A stretch of DNA of 34,456 bases from Gammaproteobacteria bacterium (GTDB taxonomy: Bacteria > Pseudomonadota > Gammaproteobacteria > Chromatiales > Chromatiaceae), in assembly GCA_018812525.1 (NCBI GenBank), contig JAHJDE010000175.1, positions 1 through 34,456 on the forward strand, written 5' to 3'. Below are positions 1 through 7,671 of the stretch, piece by piece. Below the pieces are notes generated by a model. It made no database searches. It was not told the origin of the DNA and worked only from the letters and a program-made list of their open reading frames with translations. The first letter of the stretch is position 1. The number at the start of each line of letters is the position of its first letter. A program made the translations under genes and the position numbers.

Positions 1-1
1 C

Positions 2-178
2 ATCCTCTTCAACGACAAGCCCGATATCGACCCCGTCCGGCTGATCCAGATGATCCAGACCAAACCCCAACAGTTCAAACTCGACGGCCCCGACAAGCTC
101 CGCTTCTTCGCCAAGCTTGAAGAACCGGAGAAACGGGCGGAATACCTGGATCGATTGTTGGATGAGCTGGGGAATTAG
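2..178 (+). CDS. mfd: Transcription-repair coupling factor Mfd, C-terminal 58 residues (partial)
   Basis: This is the 3' end of a gene that begins left of the window. The frame reads ILFNDKPDIDPVRLIQMIQ and then KPQQFKLDGPDKLRFF, and stops at TAG 176-178. The pattern of a Q-x-P-Q...LDGP-x-x-L-x-F stretch followed by an acidic helical end matches the last residues of Mfd (TRCF C-terminal domain). Mfd is the SF2 translocase that removes RNA polymerase stalled at DNA lesions and recruits UvrA. Only the regulatory C-terminal domain is visible, so helicase motifs cannot be checked. The identification rests on family memory of this short tail. Confidence 0.8.
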   Translation: MLFNDKPDIDPVRLIQMIQTKPQQFKLDGPDKLRFFAKLEEPEKRAEYLDRLLDELGN

Positions 179-182
179 AGGT

Positions 183-243
183 GGCGAAAAATCGCATTTT
201 TCGTTTTCGCCTTGCAAAATGGCCAGGATGGCCATTTTGCAAG
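183..243. repeat. Two-hairpin intergenic repeat, copy 1
   Basis: Two adjacent inverted repeats lie just behind mfd. Hairpin A pairs GGCGAAAA (183-190) with TTTTCGCC (204-211). Hairpin B (211-243) pairs CTTGCAAAATGGCC with GGCCATTTTGCAAG around the centre AGGAT. The same two-part unit recurs at 1051-1109 and 7557-7618. The remaining bases to 436 contain no recognisable gene; this copy could serve as the mfd transcription end, although it lacks a clear U-tract. Confidence 0.8.
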
Positions 244-436
244 TTCCTCAAAAGTACCGTTTTAGGGGGGTGAGTCTGGAAGACAGACTGTGCTCTCAAC
301 CCTGACGCCTTCAGGTTATATTGCGAGTTCATGCCTCGCCCCGCTGCCACAACGAGAAAAGCCGCCCGGCTCAGGTGCAACACCCTTGCCGGACGGCTTG
401 GCCAAGGCCAGTTTTTTCATTCCCGTTACAGGCGGA

Positions 437-910
437 TCATTCCGGTATGCAACCCGTTACTGCCTGGGTGACGCTGGAGCTGAAGATCGCCTTGTGGACG
501 TCCCCCATGCTGATCATACCGACCAAGCGCTTGTCGACGGCCACGGGGATGCGGCGGAACTTGTTGCGGGCCATGGCCGCAGCGGCGCGCAGGACATGCA
601 TCTCGGGTGATACGGCGATGGCGCCCTTGGTCATGATGTCGGATACCCTGAGCTTCACCACATCCTTATACTTGCCCATCAGTTCGTCCATGTCGACCGT
701 GGCCATGCCCCCGTCCATCAATTCGTTGAGGGAGGGGAACATGCGCGACAGTACGTCTTTCTCCGCCACGAATCCGATCAGCTTGTTGTCATCGTCGACC
801 ACCGGCAGGCCGCTGTATCGGTAAAGGCACATAAGGGAGACCACCTCGATCAGCCGGGTGTCGGGCTTCACTGATCGCACCGAGCAACCCATCACGTCTT
901 TGACCAGCAT
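437..910 (-). CDS. CBS-domain pair protein
   Basis: This 157-residue cytoplasmic protein is made only of two CBS motifs. CBS1 (about 3-58) has DVMGCSVRSVKPDTRL and LPVVDDDNKLIGFVAEKDVL. CBS2 (about 92-150) has VSDIMTKGAIAVSPEMHV and RRIPVAVDKRLVGMISMGDV. A methionine-rich linker (DGGMATVDMDELMG) separates them. Such stand-alone CBS pairs usually bind adenine nucleotides and regulate a partner protein; the partner is not shown here. The ATG at 910 is preceded by a GAGGAT ribosome site about 7 bases upstream. It is transcribed toward mfd, so the two genes converge. The 3' end runs close to the copy 1 hairpins. Confidence 0.88.
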   Translation of the reverse strand: MLVKDVMGCSVRSVKPDTRLIEVVSLMCLYRYSGLPVVDDDNKLIGFVAEKDVLSRMFPSLNELMDGGMATVDMDELMGKYKDVVKLRVSDIMTKGAIAVSPEMHVLRAAAAMARNKFRRIPVAVDKRLVGMISMGDVHKAIFSSSVTQAVTGCIPE

Positions 911-982
911 ATGCTTATCCTCATTGAATTATGATTGTTGGACCCTTTGCCTAGCGCTCTCCTGTGCCGATTATCACATATT

Positions 983-1012
983 CGAGGTTCTTGCAGAACT
1001 GCAAGAACCTCG
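983..1012. repeat. Perfect 14-bp inverted repeat, 2-base loop
   Basis: CGAGGTTCTTGCAG at 983-996 pairs perfectly with 999-1012 around the two bases AA. It lies in the 5' region of the CBS gene, upstream of its start on the - strand. The inner part (TTGCAG) resembles the arm of hairpin B in the neighbouring repeat at 1077. It may be a protein site, a transcription end, or a relic of the same repeat family. Confidence 0.7.
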
Positions 1013-1050
1013 CGGTTCAGGGATGAATCGCCATTGAAAAATGAAGAAAA

Positions 1051-1109
1051 ACGAAAATCGCATTTTCGGTTTTCGTCTTGCAGAATGGCCAGGACGGCCA
1101 TTTTGCAAG
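1051..1109. repeat. Two-hairpin intergenic repeat, copy 2
   Basis: Hairpin A pairs ACGAAAA (1051-1057) with TTTTCGT (1070-1076). Hairpin B (1077-1109) pairs CTTGCAGAATGGCC with GGCCATTTTGCAAG around AGGAC. It is the closest relative of the copy at 183-243 and sits between the divergent CBS and thioredoxin-like genes. No gene is seen between 911 and 1236. Confidence 0.8.
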
Positions 1110-1236
1110 TTCATCATTCACGCGGCACTTGATTGCTGTCTCACCCCGTCAGGATACTGTCATCCTGCCATTCCCCGACGAAAAAGCCCATCGGGAGGTT
1201 GGTTGGGCCGAGGAGTCGGGCTAGAATGATACCCCA

Positions 1237-2085
1237 ATGAAAGCGATGCCATCCCTTCTCCTGCTCCTCACGCTACTATCCCCGGCACGGGTCTTTGCCG
1301 ATGCGGAACCAGCGGATTTCACCCTCAATGATCTCTCGGGCACCACGATCAAGCTCTCCGACTACCGGGGGCATTGGGTGGTCGTCAACTTCTGGGCGAG
1401 CTGGTGCGCCTCCTGCGCCGACGAGACAAAGGAACTGATCGAGTTTCAGCAGCGCTATCCCCGCATCCGGCTCCTGGGGATCAACTACGAGCAGCAGACC
1501 GAAAAAGGGCTTCGGCCGTACCTGAGCCAGTTCGAACTCAACTACCCCCAACTCCTCCTCAGATACACAACCCTCTCCCCCTTCGAGCCCTTGAAAGGCC
1601 TGCCCACCACAGCCATCGTCAACCCCGACGGGATCATGGTGAGCAAGTACGCCGGCTCGGTCACGGTCGAGATGCTGGAGACCTTCTTCCGCAAGGAGGG
1701 GGTCATCTCCGACCCCAAGGCGGTGCAAGCGGCCAAGGAGGCGGAAGAGGCCAGACAGGCCGAGGAGCAGGCCGCACAGGAAAAGGCGGAAGCAGAAGCG
1801 GAGGCCAAGGCAGCGGCTGAGGCAAAGGCCGCCGAGCAACGAGCGGCCAAAGAACGGGCAGCAAAGGTGCGCGCGGCCGCCAAGGCCAAGGCGGCTAAAG
1901 AGAAGGCGGCGCGGGCACGGGCCGCGCGCAAGGCGGCCCAGGAGAAGGCCGCCGCTGAGGCCAGTGCGGCTGCCGAGGCGCAATCCGCCGCGCAGACCCA
2001 GGCCACATCCGGACCCCAGGCCGCGCCGGTCCAGACAACTATCCCCCCCATCCCGCCACCCGAGGCCAAGTCCGGCAACCCCTGA
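1237..2085 (+). CDS. Exported TlpA-like thioredoxin-fold protein with TolA-like Ala/Lys/Glu tail
   Basis: This 282-residue protein starts with a signal peptide (residues 1 to about 21, MKAMPSLLLLLTLLSPARVF). A TlpA/ResA-type thioredoxin domain follows, with the redox motif W56-C57-A58-S59-C60 and the cis-proline loop GLPTTAIVNPDG. Family members reduce periplasmic disulfides, for example in cytochrome c maturation. From about residue 160 the protein becomes a long run of AKAAAEAKAAEQRAAKERAA-type repeats. This is predicted to be one charged helix of TolA type, and it ends in a proline-rich tail (TTIPPIPPPEAK). The fusion is unusual because most TlpA proteins end after about 170-190 residues. 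The tail could reach across the periplasm or bind the cell wall (inference). It is a single-gene unit. Confidence 0.85.
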   Translation: MKAMPSLLLLLTLLSPARVFADAEPADFTLNDLSGTTIKLSDYRGHWVVVNFWASWCASCADETKELIEFQQRYPRIRLLGINYEQQTEKGLRPYLSQFELNYPQLLLRYTTLSPFEPLKGLPTTAIVNPDGIMVSKYAGSVTVEMLETFFRKEGVISDPKAVQAAKEAEEARQAEEQAAQEKAEAEAEAKAAAEAKAAEQRAAKERAAKVRAAAKAKAAKEKAARARAARKAAQEKAAAEASAAAEAQSAAQTQATSGPQAAPVQTTIPPIPPPEAKSGNP

Positions 2086-2186
2086 CCGGGAAGACGGTGG
2101 TTAGAGGTTTTTTCACAGCCTCTCAGCCCAGCAGGGGGTGGTGAGCGGTAGCGAACCGCATCCTACAGCGCTACCACCTCCGAATG

Positions 2187-2204
2187 CCCCGTCGTCCGGC
2201 GGGG
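2187..2204. terminator. Possible hairpin behind the TlpA-like gene
   Basis: CCCCG at 2187 pairs with CGGGG at the right end of a short GC-rich stem (CCCCGTCGTCCGGCGGGG). There is no strong T-run behind it, so it is a weak candidate for the transcription end of the TlpA-like gene. The rest of 2086-2259 holds no gene. Confidence 0.3.
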
Positions 2205-2259
2205 GGCTCATGTTATCCACAACTTTTCCACCTTTCGCCAACCGCTATTCCCCTGCAAA

Positions 2260-2307
2260 ACACAATATGTAGTGGTTGACTCCTTCGCTAGTGCGTATAT
2301 ATTGTGG
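2260..2307 (+). promoter_or_regulatory. Paired NrdR boxes overlapping the nrdA promoter
   Basis: Box 1 is ACACAATATGTAGTGG (2260-2275) and box 2 is TGCGTATATATTGTGG (2292-2307). Both match the NrdR-box pattern acaCwATATaTwGtg. They start exactly 32 bp apart, about three helical turns, which is the spacing known for NrdR. A sigma70-like promoter is interleaved with them: -35 TTGACT (2276-2281), a 16-bp spacer, and -10 TATATT (2298-2303). Box 1 abuts the -35 and box 2 covers the -10, so NrdR bound with ATP/dATP should block RNA polymerase. The nrdR gene itself is not in the window. Confidence 0.85.
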
Positions 2308-2388
2308 CAGATGACCCATCAGGTCCCGTCGGCGACGCCGGCGAATCCAAGCAAATGCCCCGGAAAACGGCAGCATCCAGGAGGAATC

Positions 2389-5322
2389 ATGGCAAACGAG
2401 TGTATTCAATCCACCCCCACCGGCACCTGGGTCCCCCCGGTCACGGCAAAGTCTGAGCAAGGCGGATCGCATCCGAAGACACAGGGCTTCGCGTTTCATG
2501 TCATCCGCCGCAACGGCAAGATAACGGCCTTCGACCCGAACAAGATATCGGTCGCCATGACAAAGGCCTTCCTGGCCATCGAAGGGAACACCGCGGCCAC
2601 CTCCAGCCGAATCCACGAGACCGTCGAGCGCTTCACCCAGCAGGTGATCCAGGCACTGACCCGCACCGGCTCCAATGTCCATATCGAGGACATCCAGGAC
2701 CAGGTGGAGTTGGTGCTGATGCGTTCCGGGGAACACAAGGTCGCCCGCGCCTATGTGCTCTACCGTGCCGAGCGCGCCCGTGAGCGCGAGGAGGCGGCCC
2801 GTCAGGCTGAAGCCGGGAGCGAACAGCCCCAGATCCACATCCTTCAGGCCGACGGCAGCCGCCGTCCCCTTGACGTGCAAAGCCTGCGGGAGCTAGTGGA
2901 GGAGGCCTGCCAGGGGCTGGATGAGGTCAATGCCGAAACCATCCTCAACAGCGGCCTGCGCAACATCTTTGACGGCCTCAAGGCGTCCGATGTCACCCAG
3001 ACCCTGGTGATGAGCGCCCGCACCCTGATCGACCAGGAGCCCAACTATTCCCAGGTGGCGGCGCGCCTGCTGCTGGACCAGTTGCGCCGCGAGGCCCTGG
3101 GCTTCCTGCACCTGGAGCCGGTGGACACCCAGTCCCAGATGGGGGGCTGCTACGGCGACTATTTCAAGGGCTACCTGGACAGGGCGATCGCACTGGAGCT
3201 GCTGGACCCCCGCCTGGCCCAGTACGACCTGGATCGCCTGACCGCGGCCCTCAAACCCGAGCGCGACCTCAACTTCACCTACCTGGGCCTCCAGACCCTC
3301 TACGACCGCTATTTCATCCATTATGACGACGCCCAGGGAGGGGCTAGTGTCGCGGGAGGCAGGATGCCGGGAGCGACCCAGATCAAACATACCTTCGAGC
3401 TGCCCCAGGCCTTCTTCCTGCGCGTGGCCATGGGCCTGGCGATCAACGAGATCGACCGCGAGGCGCGGACCATTGAGTTCTACGACCTGCTCTCCAATTT
3501 CGACTTCATGAGCAGCACCCCGACCCTGTTCAACTCCGGCACCCTGCGCCCGCAGCTCTCCAGTTGCTACCTGACCAGCGTGCCCGACAACCTGGAGGGG
3601 ATCTACGGCGCCATCCGCGACAATGCCCTGCTGTCGAAATATGCCGGCGGCCTGGGCAACGACTGGAGCCGGGTGCGCGGCCTGGGCTCCCACATCAAAG
3701 GCACCAACGGCAAGTCCCAGGGCGTGGTCCCCTTCCTCAAGGTGGCCAACGACACCGCCGTGGCGGTGAACCAGGGCGGCAAGCGCAAGGGGGCGGTCTG
3801 CGCCTACCTGGAGACCTGGCACGTGGACATCGAGGACTTCCTCGAACTGCGCAAGAACACGGGCGACGAGCGCCGCCGCACCCACGACATGAACACCGCC
3901 AACTGGATTCCCGACCTCTTCATGAAGCGGGTCGCGGAGGAAGGGGAATGGACCCTGTTCTCGCCCAACGAGGTCCCGGACCTGCACGACCTCACCGGCC
4001 TGGAATTCGAACGCGCCTACACCGCCTATGAGGAGAAGGCCGCCCGCGGCGAGATCCGAATCTCCCGCAAGCTCAAGGCCCTGGACCTCTGGCGCAAGAT
4101 GCTCGGCATGCTGTTCGAGACCGGCCATCCCTGGATCGCCTTCAAGGACCCCTGCAACATCCGCTACAGCAACCAGCACCTGGGCGCCGTGCATAGCTCC
4201 AACCTCTGCACCGAGATCACCCTGCACACCAACGACAGCGAGATCGCCGTCTGTAACCTGGGATCGGTCAACCTGGCCGCCCATGTGAGCGAGCAGGGCC
4301 TCGACCTGGCGCGGCTGGAGCGCACGGTGACCACCGCCATGCGCATGCTCGACAACGTCATCGACTACAACTACTACTCGGTGCCCCAGGCGCGTAACTC
4401 CAACCTGCGCCACCGCCCCGTCGGGCTCGGCATCATGGGCTTCCAGGACGCCCTCTATAAACTACGCACCCCCTACGCCTCTCCAGAGGCGCTGGAATTT
4501 GCCGACCGATCCATGGAGGCGGTGAGCTACTTCGCCATCCGGGCCTCCACCGGCCTGGCCGAAGAGCGCGGGCGCTACTCCAGCTTCAACGGCTCCCTCT
4601 GGAGCCAGGGCGTCCTGCCCATCGACTCCATCCGCCTGCTGGCCGAACAGCGCGGCAGCTACCTCCAGATGGACGAGGGCCAGACCCTCGACTGGGACAG
4701 CCTGCGCGAGCGCGTCAAGACCGTCGGCATGCGCAACTCCAACACCATGGCCATCGCGCCCACAGCCACCATCTCCAACATCTGCGGCGTGAGCCAGTCC
4801 ATCGAGCCCACCTACCAGAACCTGTTCGTCAAATCGAACCTCTCCGGCGAGTTCACCGTGGTCAACCCCTACATGGTGCGCGACCTCAAGGCGCGCGGCC
4901 TCTGGGACGCCGTCATGGTCAACGACCTCAAATACTTCGACGGCTCCGCCCAACCCATCGACCGCATCCCCGAAGACCTCAAGGCCCTCTACGCCACCGC
5001 CTTCGAGATCGACCCCCGCTGGCTGGTGGAGGCCGGCTCCCGCCGCCAGAAGTGGCTCGACCAGGCCCAAAGCCTGAACCTGTACATGTCCGAACCCTCC
5101 GGAAAGAAGCTCGACAACCTCTACAAACTCGCCTGGGTGCGCGGCCTCAAGACCACCTATTACCTCCGCTCCATGGGCGCCACCCATATGGAAAAGGGGG
5201 CCGACGACAGCTCATCCTCGATCCTCGCCGAATTCAAGGGCGACAACCTGCTAGGCGGCACCGGTACGGAAGCCCCCAAGGCATGCAGCCTGCTCGACCC
5301 GGAGTGTGAAGCCTGTCAGTAG
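2389..5322 (+). CDS. nrdA: Ribonucleoside-diphosphate reductase, class Ia, alpha subunit
   Basis: This 977-residue protein reduces ribonucleoside diphosphates to deoxy forms together with NrdB. Two ATP-cone domains lie at the N-terminus (about 35-125 and 137-236), an arrangement known from Pseudomonas-type NrdA; the first regulates overall activity through ATP/dATP. The catalytic barrel shows LSSCYL (C393), the N-L-C-T-E motif with C607, and AVCNLGSVNL for the second redox cysteine. The C-terminal shuttle pair is C973-E-A-C976. An in-frame ATG exists at 2272, but 2389 is preferred: it has the ribosome site AGGAGG, and the earlier start lies inside the promoter and NrdR boxes. Its partner nrdB follows only after a RAYT insertion. 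Confidence 0.96.
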   Translation: MANECIQSTPTGTWVPPVTAKSEQGGSHPKTQGFAFHVIRRNGKITAFDPNKISVAMTKAFLAIEGNTAATSSRIHETVERFTQQVIQALTRTGSNVHIEDIQDQVELVLMRSGEHKVARAYVLYRAERAREREEAARQAEAGSEQPQIHILQADGSRRPLDVQSLRELVEEACQGLDEVNAETILNSGLRNIFDGLKASDVTQTLVMSARTLIDQEPNYSQVAARLLLDQLRREALGFLHLEPVDTQSQMGGCYGDYFKGYLDRAIALELLDPRLAQYDLDRLTAALKPERDLNFTYLGLQTLYDRYFIHYDDAQGGASVAGGRMPGATQIKHTFELPQAFFLRVAMGLAINEIDREARTIEFYDLLSNFDFMSSTPTLFNSGTLRPQLSSCYLTSVPDNLEGIYGAIRDNALLSKYAGGLGNDWSRVRGLGSHIKGTNGKSQGVVPFLKVANDTAVAVNQGGKRKGAVCAYLETWHVDIEDFLELRKNTGDERRRTHDMNTANWIPDLFMKRVAEEGEWTLFSPNEVPDLHDLTGLEFERAYTAYEEKAARGEIRISRKLKALDLWRKMLGMLFETGHPWIAFKDPCNIRYSNQHLGAVHSSNLCTEITLHTNDSEIAVCNLGSVNLAAHVSEQGLDLARLERTVTTAMRMLDNVIDYNYYSVPQARNSNLRHRPVGLGIMGFQDALYKLRTPYASPEALEFADRSMEAVSYFAIRASTGLAEERGRYSSFNGSLWSQGVLPIDSIRLLAEQRGSYLQMDEGQTLDWDSLRERVKTVGMRNSNTMAIAPTATISNICGVSQSIEPTYQNLFVKSNLSGEFTVVNPYMVRDLKARGLWDAVMVNDLKYFDGSAQPIDRIPEDLKALYATAFEIDPRWLVEAGSRRQKWLDQAQSLNLYMSEPSGKKLDNLYKLAWVRGLKTTYYLRSMGATHMEKGADDSSSSILAEFKGDNLLGGTGTEAPKACSLLDPECEACQ

Positions 5323-5330
5323 ATTTGATC

Positions 5331-5434
5331 GTTCCCACGCTCCAGCGTGGGAATGCATCCCCGGACGCTCCAGCGTCCCGGATCGCGACGCTGGAGCGTC
5401 GCAGGCGGCACGTTCCCACGCGGAGCGTGGGAAC
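5331..5434. repeat. REP palindrome cluster, left of RAYT
   Basis: Four palindromes stand in a row: GTTCCCACGCTCCAGCGTGG, GGACGCTCCAGCGTCC, GCGACGCTGGAGCGTCGC, and a second GTTCCCACGC...GCGTGGGAAC. They begin 8 bases behind the nrdA stop. The arrangement (a BIME-like block) is repeated in related form at 6004-6113 on the other side of the transposase gene. It is the expected substrate of the neighbouring RAYT protein. Confidence 0.88.
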
Positions 5435-5457
5435 GACAGGGCGGGAGACTTATAACC

Positions 5458-5991
5458 ATGGGCCGAAGCCGTTACCTCATCACCGAGCCGGACAAGCCCC
5501 ACTTCCTCACCTGCACGGTGATCGAGTGGCCGCCGGTCTTTACCCGGCCCGATGCGGTACAGATCCTGCTGGATAGCTGGACCTGGCTGCGTAACCAGGA
5601 GGGATTGCGGCTTTATGGCTATGTGGTGCTGGAAAACCACCTCCACTTCGTCGCCCAGGCACCACGGCTGGATAAATGCCTGAACAGCTTCAAGTCCTTC
5701 ACTGCGGCCCGGCTCATTGAGTTGCTGGAGACGCGCCAGGCCGAGCATCTACTTGCCCGGTTGCGCTTCGCCAAACGGGCACACAAACAGGACAGGGAGT
5801 ATCAGTTCTGGCAGGAAGGGTCCCATGCGGAGATGGTCTTTAACGAGGCGGTAATGCGGGAGAAGCTGGACTATATCCACTTCAACCCGGTGAAGCGGGG
5901 CTATGTGGACCTACCAGAGCACTGGCGCTACTCCAGTGCGCGGGATTACCTGGGTAAGACGGGGCTGATCGGGATCGACCCTTGGTGTTAG
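5458..5991 (+). CDS. REP-associated tyrosine transposase (RAYT)
   Basis: This 177-residue single-strand DNA transposase belongs to the IS200/Y1 superfamily. The HUH pair is H61-L-H63 in VLENHLHFVAQ, and the nucleophile is Y139 in KLDYIHFNPVKRGYV. The family cuts REP hairpins and is domesticated in many gammaproteobacteria. The start is set at ATG 5458 because earlier in-frame codons lie inside the REP palindromes and the family begins near MGRSRY. REP clusters flank it on both sides, so the whole unit 5331-6113 looks like an intact REPtron. It lies between nrdA and nrdB in the same direction, which makes nrdB expression through the insert a question. Confidence 0.92.
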   Translation: MGRSRYLITEPDKPHFLTCTVIEWPPVFTRPDAVQILLDSWTWLRNQEGLRLYGYVVLENHLHFVAQAPRLDKCLNSFKSFTAARLIELLETRQAEHLLARLRFAKRAHKQDREYQFWQEGSHAEMVFNEAVMREKLDYIHFNPVKRGYVDLPEHWRYSSARDYLGKTGLIGIDPWC

Positions 5992-6003
5992 ACCTGATCG
6001 CTG

Positions 6004-6113
6004 ATCGCTCCCAGGCTCCAGCGTGGGAATGCACCCCCGGACGCTCCAGCGTCCCGAGTCGCGACGCTGGAGCGTCGCAAACGGCATTCCCACGCTGGAG
6101 CCTGGGAACGATC
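6004..6113. repeat. REP palindrome cluster, right of RAYT
   Basis: The outer arms are GATCGCTCCCAGGCTCCAGC near the left end and its near-perfect reverse complement ending GGGAACGATC at the right. Between them lie GGACGCTCCAGCGTCC and GCGACGCTGGAGCGTCGC. The block as a whole is a large imperfect palindrome. It is a sibling of the cluster at 5331-5434 and ends about 35 bases before nrdB. Confidence 0.87.
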
Positions 6114-6149
6114 ACGTAATTAAGCAGTAACAAAAAACGGAGACCCACC

Positions 6150-7337
6150 ATGCTGAACTGGGACGACCCCCTCAAAACCACCCTCCCCCCGACGCCCCGC
6201 GCTGCGGTCGTCGCCGGGTTGGCAACACCTGATGAGTTCACGGATGAGGAAGCAACCCAACAGTTGGACTTCGCCCTTGAGGACACCCGCCCCCATCTAA
6301 AGTCCAGCGCCCCCGTCCCGCCCCCGTCCATGAAACCGGTCAATCCGGAGGATAAGCGCGTGGTCAACGGCCATACGGACATCAATCAATTGGCGCCCTT
6401 CAAGTATCCCTGGGCCTGGGAGTATTTCCTCAACGCCAACAAGAACCACTGGACGCCGCTTGACATCAACATGGCCCAGGATGTCCACGACTATCACCAC
6501 AAGCTGACCCTGGAGGAGCGCCACGTCTACGAGAACGTGCTCTCCTACCTGACCACCTCCGACATCCTGGCCATGCGCAACATCGGCCTGGCGGTGATGG
6601 AGAAGATGTCCGCCCCCGAGTTGCAGATCTATCAGGCGCGGCAGGTCTACGAGGAGTCGCTGCACACCTGGACCTATCAGCACTGCATCGAGACCATCGG
6701 CCTCGACCAGGGGGAGATCTACAATCGGTACAGAGTGGTCCCCGAGATCAACGGCAAGATCCAGCTCTCCAACCGCCGCCTCAGCTCCATCCTGCGCGCC
6801 GACATCGACCTGACCGACCGGGACGAGCTGCACAATTTCCTGATGGCCTACCTCTTCTTCGCGGGGATATTCGAAGGCTGCTGGTTCTACAACGGCTTCA
6901 GCCCCATCTTCGCCCTGCAACGGCGCGGGCTGATGAAGGGTACGGCGGAACAGTTGCAATACATCATGCGTGACGAGGTGCTGCACGCCTCCTTCGGCCT
7001 GCGGGTGACCAAGCAGATCATGCAGGAGGAGCGCATCACCCCGGACCCCAAGGCCCTGCGCGAGATGTGGGACGAGTGCGAGGCCGCCGAGCACGCCTAT
7101 GCCGGCTACATCCTGCGCGACCCCATCCTCGGCTACTCGGCGGCGGACCACATGGAGCAGTTCCGCTTCATCGCCAACCGCCGCTCCCGCCAGATGGGCT
7201 TCGAGCAGGACCCCTTCCCCGGCGCGCAAAACGCCCTGCCCTGGCTCGACGAACAGGCCAACCTGCGCAAGGAGAAGAACTTCTTCGAGACCCGCGTCAC
7301 CGAGTATCAGACCGGCGGGGCCTTGAAGTGGGAGTGA
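6150..7337 (+). CDS. nrdB: Ribonucleoside-diphosphate reductase, class Ia, beta subunit
   Basis: This 395-residue diiron protein carries the tyrosyl radical used by NrdA. The ligand set is visible: D138 in TTSDIL, then E169-x-x-H172-x-x-x-Y176 in EESLHTWTY (the pattern of E. coli E115, H118 and Y122). The second half-site is FEGCWF and RDEVLHASFG. The tyrosine at the radical position argues for class Ia rather than Ic. A roughly 75-residue N-terminal extension rich in proline and acidic residues makes it longer than E. coli NrdB (376). The ribosome site CGGAG precedes the ATG. It normally sits next to nrdA; here the gap is 827 bases because of the RAYT unit. Confidence 0.95.
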   Translation: MLNWDDPLKTTLPPTPRAAVVAGLATPDEFTDEEATQQLDFALEDTRPHLKSSAPVPPPSMKPVNPEDKRVVNGHTDINQLAPFKYPWAWEYFLNANKNHWTPLDINMAQDVHDYHHKLTLEERHVYENVLSYLTTSDILAMRNIGLAVMEKMSAPELQIYQARQVYEESLHTWTYQHCIETIGLDQGEIYNRYRVVPEINGKIQLSNRRLSSILRADIDLTDRDELHNFLMAYLFFAGIFEGCWFYNGFSPIFALQRRGLMKGTAEQLQYIMRDEVLHASFGLRVTKQIMQEERITPDPKALREMWDECEAAEHAYAGYILRDPILGYSAADHMEQFRFIANRRSRQMGFEQDPFPGAQNALPWLDEQANLRKEKNFFETRVTEYQTGGALKWE

Positions 7338-7355
7338 GCCCCTCTACCCTGGGGT

Positions 7356-7400
7356 GATGACCTTGGGCCATGGCGGGACGCCGGTGGCCCGAGGGTCATC
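7356..7400. terminator. Long hairpin behind nrdB
   Basis: GATGACC (7356-7362) pairs with GGTCATC (7394-7400), and inside it GGGCCA pairs with TGGCCC, giving a 45-base two-step stem. It starts 18 bases after the nrdB stop. It probably protects or ends the nrd transcript. Confidence 0.6.
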
Positions 7401-7420
7401 CCATCCATCCCTCCTGCCTG

Positions 7421-7446
7421 AAACATGAACGGGTTCATGTTTTGGG
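7421..7446 (+). terminator. Rho-independent terminator after nrdB
   Basis: AAACATGAAC pairs with GTTCATGTTT around GG (7421-7442) and is followed by T and G bases. The 10-bp stem with A-run and T-run ends is the form of a bidirectional intrinsic terminator. Between here and 7556 there is no gene; the short inverted repeat GTACC-AA-GGTAC at 7475-7486 might be a regulator site for the adhesin. Confidence 0.6.
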
Positions 7447-7556
7447 GAATTTTCTCCCTCCCCGTCCTCCGTCTAGTACCAAGGTACATTCCTATCGGCG
7501 CCCATAGACACTAGAATTATCCTCGAACAAGAGAGTTTCTTCGTCCCCAGTAAAGG

Positions 7557-7618
7557 AAATCGAAAAACACTCTTTTCGATTTACGTCTCTAAAAATGCCA
7601 GGGATGGAATTTTTAGAG
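7557..7618. repeat. Two-hairpin intergenic repeat, copy 3 (diverged)
   Basis: Hairpin A pairs AAATCGAAAA (7557-7566) with TTTTCGATTT (7573-7582). Hairpin B pairs CTCTAAAAAT (7587-7596) with ATTTTTAGAG (7609-7618) around GCCAGGGATGGA. Compared with copies 1 and 2 the arm sequence has changed on both sides so that pairing is kept, while the loop motif CCAGG-ATGG stays. It ends 53 bases before the adhesin start and may lie in its leader. Confidence 0.75.
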
Positions 7619-7671
7619 GTCCCCTAAAGATGCGGGGCACCAGACCCTGTCTCGATGGAGAATTTGCTGCC

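Noticed and set aside
2893-4413. Long open frame of 506 codons on the - strand
   Set aside because: It lies wholly antisense to nrdA, is made of low-complexity Val/Gly/His-rich sequence, and reflects the GC-rich codon use of nrdA.
5331-6113. CRISPR or phage attachment repeats around the RAYT gene
   Set aside because: The palindromes are REP elements tied to the RAYT transposase.
7440-7630. c-di-GMP riboswitch before the adhesin
   Set aside because: None of the conserved GEMM core bases could be found; only a short inverted repeat and the two-hairpin repeat are present.
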